61,074 nt of DNA from Pedosphaera sp. (GTDB lineage: Bacteria; Verrucomicrobiota; Verrucomicrobiia; Limisphaerales; JADLHS01): the NCBI GenBank assembly GCA_009695195.1, contig SIBJ01000015.1, positions 1 to 61,074 of the forward strand, in the 5' to 3' direction. The stretch's first letter is position 1. The number at the start of each line of letters is the position of its first letter. Positions 1-6,376 of this stretch are shown piece by piece. The position numbers were made by a program, and so were the translations under genes. Under the pieces are notes generated by a model. It ran no database searches, was not told the DNA's origin, and saw nothing but the letters and a program-made list of their open reading frames with translations.

Positions 1-145
1 TCGGACAGCATTCCAATGTGCCCCAAAAACTGTCCGACCTCAGCCCGGAACACTGTCCGATATGAATCGGAACGGTGTCCGGCAGAAATTGGAACGCTGT
101 CCGACAGAAATCGGAATCACTGTCCGACAGCCCCCGGAATACGCA
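1..145. repeat. Interspersed TGTCCGA repeats, possible IS21-type end
   Basis: The motif TGTCCGA or TGTCCGG recurs at roughly 22-base spacing (about 30, 54, 77, 98 and 121), each followed after 8-10 bases by CGGAA or TGGAA. TCGGACAG at the first base is the same motif reversed. Multiple short repeats of this kind are known at the ends of IS21-family elements, so this may be the edge of such an element, but no istA or istB coding sequence is visible. It adjoins the truncated transposase end that starts at 146. Short ORFs across it look spurious. Confidence 0.4.
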
Positions 146-260
146 CGAACCGCGCATGAGGAAACGGAGGCCGAAAAACTTTCCCTTGTTGATGCGCCCC
201 CGGCAGGAAATCATTGCCGAAGCCACCCAGAAAAAATCAACGACACATGCCCTTAACTAA
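146..260 (+). pseudogene. Transposase C-terminal fragment (left copy)
   Basis: Only the last 38 codons remain, ending at TAA 258-260. The translation contains RMRKRRPKNFPLLMRPRQEI. Basic tails of the type KRRPKNYxLLxxPR are common at the C-terminus of IS4-like DDE transposases, so that family is the best guess. The right-edge copy continues further upstream in the same frame, whereas here the frame runs into the TGTCCGA repeats, so this copy is 5'-truncated. It cannot be functional. Confidence 0.65.
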
Positions 261-269
261 GCGCCATTC
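146..269 (+). repeat. Left copy of 124-bp perfect inverted repeat (IS end)
   Basis: These 124 bases are identical, in reverse complement, to 60930-61053. I compared them base by base. The unit covers the last 38 codons of a transposase gene, its TAA stop (258-260) and nine bases, GCGCCATTC, that are probably the element's outer tip. Identity stops abruptly at both edges. The reading direction points into the window. Confidence 0.9.
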
Positions 270-731
270 ATGTCTGCTCCTGTTATTATCGGATTGCAGA
301 TAAGCAGAGAGCGATGGCAACGCCTTGAAACAATCCTTGACCTGAAGATGCTGACGCTTTCAGCCCAAGCATACGCTCGCGCCCATGAAGGGATGCTTCC
401 TGAAACGAACAAGTGGTGTGACCAGCTTATCCTGATTTCCGGCACGCAAACTGAGCCCGCGTTAGACCCTCACCTGCTGGATATGTATTTGAAACGTAAA
501 CGATTTGGTTATGCCATCAATTCCTTGGTTGCCGGTCGCAAGCTGGAAACGATTGCCACCAACGAAATCATTTTTTTCCCGGTTGTTCCAAAAGGCCGGA
601 ATTTGTCTGCAAGTGTCGCGAATAAGGAAATGCTCGCGTGGGATAAGACCGGCAGCCTCTTGGTTGTGGATGTCGGGAATTCCACACACTGGCTAAGACG
701 TTCGAGTCGAACAAATGGATATGGGCCGTAA
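270..731 (+). CDS. Hypothetical protein, probably 5'-truncated by the IS end
   Basis: This is a 153-codon frame whose ATG is the first base after the 124-bp IS repeat. The same frame is open only as far back as the transposase stop at 258-260, so the visible start may be accidental and the true N-terminus lost. No signal peptide or membrane segment is seen. The C-terminal half (FGYAINSLVAGRKL, then LLVVDVGNSTHW) loosely resembles the tail of verrucomicrobial prepilin-like proteins, where a GYAMN-like motif is followed by an H-X9-DG stretch. Here the DGH core is not preserved. Function unknown. Confidence 0.4.
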   Translation: MSAPVIIGLQISRERWQRLETILDLKMLTLSAQAYARAHEGMLPETNKWCDQLILISGTQTEPALDPHLLDMYLKRKRFGYAINSLVAGRKLETIATNEIIFFPVVPKGRNLSASVANKEMLAWDKTGSLLVVDVGNSTHWLRRSSRTNGYGP

Positions 732-752
732 TCTCGTGAACCACAACGAATT

Positions 753-1424
753 TTGAATTCCTATCTGATTCTCAATTCCGGGCTGTGCGCTCCCGCCTTC
801 AACATGGCGCTGGACGAGGCGTTGCTTGAAGCGATGCCACGGTTGCAAAAACCGGTGCTGCGTTTCTACGGCTGGACGCAACCGGCGGCCACGTTTGGTT
901 ACTTCCAGAAATTCGCCGAGGTCGAGCGCTCGACGCTGTTGCGCCCGCTCATCCGCCGTCCGACCGGCGGCGGCATCGTTCCGCACGATGCCGATTGGAC
1001 TTACAGCCTCGCGTTCCCGCCGGGACACGAGTGGCACTCGTTGCGCGCGGAGGAGAGTTATCGGCGCGTTCACGCCTGGATTCAATCGGCGTTTGCGAAG
1101 TTGAACATCGAAACCGAACTGGCGTCAGACTGCAAAAAATCCGCACCCGGCCAGTGCTTTGCCGGGCACGAAAAATCCGACCTGCTCTGGCGTGGGAAAA
1201 AAATTGCCGGCGCGGCGCAGCGGCGGAACAAACTCGGTTTGCTCATCCAGGGCTCGGTGCAACCGCCGCCACTTACGATGCCCCGCGTTCCCTGGGAGGA
1301 CGCCATGTGCGCCGTCGGGACTGGAAGCTGGGAGCGCGCGTTGCCCGACGCCGGACTCCTGGCCCGCGCCACGGAATTGTGCCGGGAGAAATATTCAAGC
1401 GCCGCGTTTCTCAAGCGGCGCTGA
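753..1424 (+). CDS. LipM/LplA-family lipoyl-acyl transferase
   Basis: This 223-residue protein has the biotin/lipoate transferase fold. Seen: RRPTGGG at 68-74, which binds the acyl chain, and GKKIAGAAQRR at 148-158, which supplies the conserved lysine near 150. Cys135 in GQCFAGHEK occupies the place of the catalytic cysteine of LipM octanoyltransferases. The length also fits LipM-type enzymes better than the longer E. coli LplA. It should move octanoate or lipoate onto GcvH or dehydrogenase E2 lipoyl domains in the cytoplasm. The start is TTG at 753. An ATG further in would cut into the fold. It lies upstream of tRNA-Arg. Confidence 0.82.
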   Translation: MNSYLILNSGLCAPAFNMALDEALLEAMPRLQKPVLRFYGWTQPAATFGYFQKFAEVERSTLLRPLIRRPTGGGIVPHDADWTYSLAFPPGHEWHSLRAEESYRRVHAWIQSAFAKLNIETELASDCKKSAPGQCFAGHEKSDLLWRGKKIAGAAQRRNKLGLLIQGSVQPPPLTMPRVPWEDAMCAVGTGSWERALPDAGLLARATELCREKYSSAAFLKRR

Positions 1425-1544
1425 GCGAAAATCTGGCAGGTGGCTGGGTCGCGCAATTGAACCAGCCGGCGCGGCGGTGGAAGCAGGCGGCGGTGAAACG
1501 GATTTGCCGCCGGGGGCCGGGCGGTTTACTCTCCACCGGCTGCC

Positions 1545-1620
1545 GCCCCCATAGCTCAAATGGATAGAGCAGCGGTTTCCTAAACCGTTGATTCCCGTTC
1601 AATTCGGGATGGGGGTACCA
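1545..1620 (+). tRNA. tRNA-Arg (anticodon CCT)
   Basis: A complete cloverleaf is visible. The acceptor GCCCCCA (1545-1551) pairs with TGGGGGT (1610-1616). The D stem is GCTC/GAGC (1554-1557 with 1567-1570). The anticodon stem is GCGGT/ACCGT around loop TTCCTAA, with anticodon CCT at 1579-1581. The T stem is TCCCG/CGGGA around loop TTCAATT. The CCA end is encoded (1618-1620). It decodes AGG arginine codons. Confidence 0.97.
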
Positions 1621-1742
1621 CCTAATTGCCTGAGCCACAGGGCCTCCACGACCGCCGGTGGCGTGGTGAATAGCGGGCCATGCCAACCAGTCGGATGGAT
1701 GACTGGCAGCATGAAGTTGCGTAAGTCGAAACATTAAAAAAT

Positions 1743-4169
1743 ATGAAAGCCTGGTTTTCCACCAACGCCGTTCTCGGTCTGGCGCTTTCGGTTTTTCCTT
1801 TCGTCGGCGCCTGCACCCAGCAAAGCGGAAACACTTCGCCGCTGATCAATTCCGCCAACGCCGAACCCGCCGTCAATGTCGTGACCTCCGGCCCGGTCGG
1901 TGTGCCGTCCGCGGCTTTTTCCGCGCCGGCCCTCGCTACCTCAGCCGCGCCGTCCGCGAATGAGATCGCCGTCGCACCCGTGCCGGCGCCAGGTGCCGAC
2001 AAGAAACCATTGCCACCCATCGTCCGCTCCAACACTCCCGCCGCCGATGTCATCAAACTCGCGCAAGCCGGCGTGGACGAACCTGTGATGCTCGCCTTCA
2101 TCACCAACACGACGAGCCAGTTCGGGCTTACGTCGGACGAGATCATTTACCTCAACGACCTCGGCGTCCCGAACACCGTGGTCACCGCCATGATGCAACA
2201 CGATCAGGCGATCAAAGAATTCTGGTCCAACAGCGCCAAGGCGCAGGCGGCCCAAGCGGCGGCCGCGGCGCCGACTTACGTCAATCCGCCGCAACCGGAG
2301 CCACAACCCACCGTGACGGTGGACGCCTCGCCCGCACCGGCGCCGCAACCCGTGAGCGTGACCTACAATTATTTCAACGACTCGCTCTCACCTTACGGCA
2401 CGTGGATCGAGGTCGAAGGTTACGGCCGCTGCTGGCAACCGACGGCCGTGGTGTTGAACCGCGACTGGCGTCCTTACGGCGACCGCGGCCATTGGGTGTA
2501 CACGGATAGCGGCTGGTACTGGCTTTCGGATTATTCGTGGGGCGCAACGACTTTCCACTACGGACGCTGGTTCAGTCATCCGCGCTGGGGCTGGTGCTGG
2601 TGGCCGGACACCGTCTGGGCGCCGTCGTGGGTGAGCTGGCGTTACAGCGGAGATTATTGCGGCTGGGCGCCGCTGCCGCCGGCGGCTTATTACCGGAGCG
2701 GATTTGGTTTCAGCTATCAGGGCCGCTCCGTCGGATTCAGCTTCGACTTCGGCCTCGGCGCGGCGTCATTCACGTTCGTTCCGTGGGGACGGTTCTGCGA
2801 CAGCCGGCCTTTCAACCACCGCGTGCCGCACCATCAAGTGACGCAGGTCTATCACAACACGACCATCGTGAACAATTACATCACCGGCAACAACAACACC
2901 GTCATCAACCGCGGCATCCCCACCGATCGCGTGCGCGAACACACGCACACCGAAATCCGCCAGGTCAGCATCCGCGACGCCGGCGGGTCGCACATCGGTC
3001 GCGGTGAACGCCTCGAGCGCGACGGCCGCACGTTGATCGTGAACCGTCAGGAATTCCCGGGCGGCAACGCCCCCGCCAATCACACACCGCCGCGGCCCCG
3101 CGCGGAATCCTCGTCTGCGACTCTGCCCGTCGCTGGCGCCGGGGCCGCGGCGCTCACGGATCGTTCCAATGATACACGCGACCGTAATCATCGCCCGCCG
3201 AACTACGATGTACGCACGACGGTTGCCACACCTGCCGTCCAGCCGCACAACAACAACGGCACGATCCCGCGAGGCCGCGACGAGCAGCGTCCACCCGGTA
3301 ACACCACTGTAAATCCCAACAATGAAAATCAACGCGGCGGCGGTTCGCCGGTCATCGTTGGCGGCCCGCGCGGTTCCGGCAAGGTCAGTGTTCCGGGCGT
3401 GAATCCGTCTTCGACTGCGAACCCGCCGGCGATCAAACCGTCGAGTGACAATCCCGCGGTCGTCATCGGCCGGCGCGATGCCGGCCAACCGCGCGAAAGC
3501 ATTACCACCACCACTTCGCCGTCACGCACGGGAGCGCCGACGATCAAACCGTCGGGTGGCAATCCCGTGGTCGTCATCGGTCGGCGCGATGCCGGGCAAC
3601 CGCGCAACAACAATAGCACCACCACTTCGCCGTCACCCGGCAGTTCCCCCGCCGGAGCGCCCGCGATCAAGCCGCCGGTCGCCAATCCGCTCGTCGTCGT
3701 CGGGCATCGTGATTCCGGCCAGCCAGTCGTCCCGGACGTGAATACTCCGCGGCGTAGTGAAAACATTCCGCCCTCCCGGACCGAGTGGGCCGACCGCGCG
3801 CGCGCCGCGCAAACGGCCCAAGCCGCCGCCGTGCCGCAGATTCGCCCAACCCCCGCGCCCGCCGCCAACCCGGCGCCGCGCTTCGAGCAACGCGAAACCC
3901 CGCGCACCTATCAAAACCAACAAAGAAATTATCCACCCACTCAGTCCGCGCCGACTTACACCGCGCCGCGCGCGAGCGCACCGCAACCGGTTTACACCCC
4001 GCCGGTCGTCGCGGCTCCCGCGCCGCGTTCCGCGCCGAGTTACACACCGCCGCCGCAATCTCAACCCGCTCCGGCTGCCGCCGCGCCCCAGCCGCAGCGG
4101 TCGCAGAACACCGAATCGCGTTCGCAATCCGGCGGCGGGAACAACGGCCGCAATCGCCAGGAACGCTGA
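1743..4169 (+). CDS. DUF6600-type lipoprotein with Pro/Asn-rich repeat tail
   Basis: An 808-residue exported protein. The N-terminus is a signal peptide ending in a lipobox, VGAC, with Cys24 as the likely lipidated residue. Residues about 205-370 are Trp/Tyr-rich (WRPYGDRGHWVYTDSGWYW, WAPLPPAAYY), the hallmark of DUF6600 proteins. The remainder is low-complexity Pro/Asn/Ala/Arg sequence. Inside it a unit of about 33 residues ending in VVVIGRRDAGQPR is repeated three times (residues about 560-665). The role is unknown, and envelope-surface location is inferred. No Shine-Dalgarno precedes the ATG. A terminator hairpin follows the stop. Confidence 0.85.
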   Translation: MKAWFSTNAVLGLALSVFPFVGACTQQSGNTSPLINSANAEPAVNVVTSGPVGVPSAAFSAPALATSAAPSANEIAVAPVPAPGADKKPLPPIVRSNTPAADVIKLAQAGVDEPVMLAFITNTTSQFGLTSDEIIYLNDLGVPNTVVTAMMQHDQAIKEFWSNSAKAQAAQAAAAAPTYVNPPQPEPQPTVTVDASPAPAPQPVSVTYNYFNDSLSPYGTWIEVEGYGRCWQPTAVVLNRDWRPYGDRGHWVYTDSGWYWLSDYSWGATTFHYGRWFSHPRWGWCWWPDTVWAPSWVSWRYSGDYCGWAPLPPAAYYRSGFGFSYQGRSVGFSFDFGLGAASFTFVPWGRFCDSRPFNHRVPHHQVTQVYHNTTIVNNYITGNNNTVINRGIPTDRVREHTHTEIRQVSIRDAGGSHIGRGERLERDGRTLIVNRQEFPGGNAPANHTPPRPRAESSSATLPVAGAGAAALTDRSNDTRDRNHRPPNYDVRTTVATPAVQPHNNNGTIPRGRDEQRPPGNTTVNPNNENQRGGGSPVIVGGPRGSGKVSVPGVNPSSTANPPAIKPSSDNPAVVIGRRDAGQPRESITTTTSPSRTGAPTIKPSGGNPVVVIGRRDAGQPRNNNSTTTSPSPGSSPAGAPAIKPPVANPLVVVGHRDSGQPVVPDVNTPRRSENIPPSRTEWADRARAAQTAQAAAVPQIRPTPAPAANPAPRFEQRETPRTYQNQQRNYPPTQSAPTYTAPRASAPQPVYTPPVVAAPAPRSAPSYTPPPQSQPAPAAAAPQPQRSQNTESRSQSGGGNNGRNRQER

Positions 4170-4195
4170 GGCCAGCCGCCCGCAAAAAATATTTC

Positions 4196-4225
4196 ACGCC
4201 CGCCGCGCACGGGCGTTTTTGCTTT
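4196..4225 (+). terminator. Rho-independent terminator
   Basis: The stem ACGCCCG (4196-4202) pairs perfectly with CGGGCGT (4210-4216) around a 7-base loop. A T-rich run, TTTTGCTTTT, follows. It sits 26 bases after the DUF6600 gene stop and before ruvC. Confidence 0.8.
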
Positions 4226-4288
4226 TGCAACCGTGGCGCGCCTGACAACCTCACGCCCGTGGGCATCTCGCTCGAACAATTCAAACAG

Positions 4289-4870
4289 ATGAAGGCGCGC
4301 GTCGCCGGCGTGCGACCGCGCACCGTCGCGCCGGTCATCGAATCCGCGGCGCGCGGCGCGCTGGGCGCTCACGAGATTCTGCTGGGCGTTGATCCGTCGC
4401 TGCGCAGCACGGGTTTCGGCGTGATTCGGCTGGGCCGCCCGCATCCGGTCGCGCTGGCGCAGGGGACGATTGCCTGCGCCGCCGGTTGGGAACGTTCGCG
4501 TTGTCTCGTAAAAATTTCCCAATCGCTCCGCGACGTGGTGAAACAATATCACCCCACGGTTTGCGTCATCGAAGGTTTGTTTTACGCGCAAAATCTTCAG
4601 ACCGCGCTCATCATGGGCGAAGCGCGCGGCGCGGCGATCGCGGTGGTCGCGGAGGCGGGTTTGGAAATTTTCGAGATCGCCCCGCGCAAAGTGAAACAAG
4701 CCATCGTCGGCTATGGCGCGGCGCAGAAGCTGGCCGTCGCAAAAATGGTTCAACGGTTATTGCACCTGAGTGAACTGCCCGCGCCCGACGCCGCTGACGC
4801 GCTGGCGCTGGCGCTCACTCACGCGCAGGAGCAGGGCCGCTACAATCTGACGCCGCTGAAGAAAATCTGA
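4289..4870 (+). CDS. ruvC: Holliday junction endonuclease RuvC
   Basis: A 193-residue protein that cleaves Holliday junctions made by RuvAB during recombinational repair. The four acidic positions expected in the RNase H-like fold are visible: Asp35 in GVDPSLRSTG, Glu95 in VIEGLFYAQN, and Asp167 and Asp170 in PDAADALALALTH. The motif has SLR where GLR is usual. The chosen ATG leaves about 30 residues before the first strand. A GTG at 4259 is an alternative, and the frame is open even further upstream as a shadow of the DUF6600 gene. ruvA follows after a repeat-filled gap. ruvB is not in the window. Confidence 0.93.
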   Translation: MKARVAGVRPRTVAPVIESAARGALGAHEILLGVDPSLRSTGFGVIRLGRPHPVALAQGTIACAAGWERSRCLVKISQSLRDVVKQYHPTVCVIEGLFYAQNLQTALIMGEARGAAIAVVAEAGLEIFEIAPRKVKQAIVGYGAAQKLAVAKMVQRLLHLSELPAPDAADALALALTHAQEQGRYNLTPLKKI

Positions 4871-4883
4871 GCAAAACGAAAAT

Positions 4884-4984
4884 GGAAACATCCAACATCC
4901 AACATCCAACATCGAACAACCAATGTTCTGCCATGGCGGGTCTGATTGGATGTTGGATGTTGGATGTTGGATGTTGGATGTTCC
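4884..4984. repeat. Heptamer repeat hairpin between ruvC and ruvA
   Basis: The left arm (4884-4913) is tandem AACATCC. The right arm (about 4944-4984) is tandem GGATGTT. They are reverse complements over about 29 bases with one or two mismatches. The period is exactly 7 bases. The loop between the arms is about 30 bases. Nearly the whole intergenic space is this structure. Confidence 0.9.
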
Positions 4985-4997
4985 CCATTCCCACCCG

Positions 4998-5603
4998 ATG
5001 ATCTCCTTCCTCCACGGCAAACTCGTCGAGAGCCTTCCCACCCAGGTCGTCGTGGACGTTCACGGCGTCGGCTATGAAGTGCTCATCCCGCTTTCGTCGT
5101 TCGACAAACTGCCGCAGCCCGGCGGCGAAGTGAAGCTGCTGACGCAACTCGTCGTGCGCGAAGATGCCCATGTGCTCTACGGTTTCGCGAGCGCGGCGGA
5201 GCGCGAACTATTTCGCCTGCTCGTCGGCAGCGTCAGCGGCATCGGGCCGAAGACAGCCTTGAACATTTTGAGCGGGATGAACGCGGTCGCGTTTCGTGGC
5301 GCGGTCGCGAACAGTGACGTGAAGGCGCTTTCGCAAATCTCCGGTGTCGGCAAAAAAACCGCCGAGCGCATCATCGTGGAACTGCGCGACAAAGTCGGCG
5401 CCGCCGGCGCGTGGGAGGCTTCGAGCGCCGCGCGTTCGCTTTCCGCCGCCGACCAGAAAATCAATGACGCCGTGCTCGCGCTCATGGCGCTGGGATTCAA
5501 GCAGGTTGATGCGCACGACAGCGTGCGCGCCGCGCAAGCCGTGCTCGGCCCGGAGGCGAGCGTGGAAAATCTCGTGCGCGCGTCGCTGAAGAAGGGCGCG
5601 TGA
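4998..5603 (+). CDS. ruvA: Holliday junction DNA helicase subunit RuvA
   Basis: A 201-residue protein, the usual RuvA length. It starts MISFLHGKL, the typical OB-fold N-terminus, followed by the two helix-hairpin-helix motifs (GIGPKTALNIL and GVGKKTAERII) and a C-terminal domain that contacts RuvB. It binds the four-way junction as a tetramer and positions the RuvB motors. The frame is open upstream to 4923, but that part translates the heptamer repeat, so ATG 4998 is the start. It is coupled to the next gene by a one-base TGATG overlap. Confidence 0.95.
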   Translation: MISFLHGKLVESLPTQVVVDVHGVGYEVLIPLSSFDKLPQPGGEVKLLTQLVVREDAHVLYGFASAAERELFRLLVGSVSGIGPKTALNILSGMNAVAFRGAVANSDVKALSQISGVGKKTAERIIVELRDKVGAAGAWEASSAARSLSAADQKINDAVLALMALGFKQVDAHDSVRAAQAVLGPEASVENLVRASLKKGA

Positions 5604-6316
5604 TGGCCGGGGAAAATCCGAAAGCTGAAAGGCGCAAGCCGAGATCCGGCGTGGTGATTCCGCATCAGCCGAAGTGGCATCAACGGCTCGCCGCCGCACT
5701 GATTTATTTTTTCATCCGCGGCCTCGCGGCCACGATCCGTTTCAAACTCGAGGACAACTCGGGCTTGTTCGGCGGCAGCGCGCCGCGCGAGAAAATCATC
5801 TTCGCCGTCTGGCACAACCGCCTCGCGCTCTCGGTGATCCTTTACCAGCGCTTCGTGCGGCGGTACTCGCCGGAGCGCCGCATGGCCGGCCTGGTCAGCG
5901 CTAGCAAGGACGGCGGATTGCTAGCGCGCATCCTCGAACATTTCAACGTCGAGCCGGTGCGCGGCTCGTCGTCGCGCCGCGGCTCGCAGGCCTTGCGCGA
6001 AATGATCACCGCGGCCGAACGGGGTTGCGACCTCGCCATCACGCCCGACGGCCCGCGCGGGCCGTGCTATTCGGTGCAGGAAGGCGTCATGTCGGCGGCC
6101 CAACTGACCGGCCTCGCCATCGTACCGGTTTCGTATCGGCTGGGCTGGAAGCTCAGGGCGAAAAGCTGGGACCGGTTTCAAATCCCGTTGCCGTTCACGA
6201 TTTGCGAAGTGAGGTCCGGCAAAGTCATCCGCGTCCCGCGCGAGGTGACTGACGAGGAGCGCGAACAGTTGCGGCAAAGACTGGAAACGGAATTGCGCGC
6301 CATCACGCACGATTGA
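5603..6316 (+). CDS. DUF374-type lysophospholipid acyltransferase
   Basis: A 237-residue protein of the LPLAT/DUF374 family, which acylates lipid precursors at the inner membrane. Seen: a hydrophobic N-terminal segment (about 25-45), the acceptor-site motif AVWHNRLAL, SKDGGLLARIL, and PDGPRGP, which is highly characteristic of the DUF374 branch. These proteins are often linked to lipid A or outer-membrane lipid assembly. That role here is an inference. The ATG overlaps the ruvA stop by one base, implying translational coupling. A GTG three bases earlier is the only other start. Confidence 0.85.
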   Translation: MAGENPKAERRKPRSGVVIPHQPKWHQRLAAALIYFFIRGLAATIRFKLEDNSGLFGGSAPREKIIFAVWHNRLALSVILYQRFVRRYSPERRMAGLVSASKDGGLLARILEHFNVEPVRGSSSRRGSQALREMITAAERGCDLAITPDGPRGPCYSVQEGVMSAAQLTGLAIVPVSYRLGWKLRAKSWDRFQIPLPFTICEVRSGKVIRVPREVTDEEREQLRQRLETELRAITHD

Positions 6317-6338
6317 GCGGGGCGCCCGGCGGTTGCTT

Positions 6339-6372
6339 GACTCTCAACTCTCAACTCCCGACTCTCAACTTC
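6339..6372. repeat. Single-arm 7-nt tandem repeat before priA
   Basis: Tandem ACTCTCA units with one ACTCCCG variant, period 7 bases, ending five bases before the priA ATG. No complementary arm is seen nearby. It occupies the place where a ribosome-binding site would be. Confidence 0.8.
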
Positions 6373-6376
6373 ACCG

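Noticed and set aside
62..260. Two short overlapping frames at the left edge as real genes
   Set aside because: They run through the TGTCCGA repeats into a truncated transposase tail, so they are not genuine genes.
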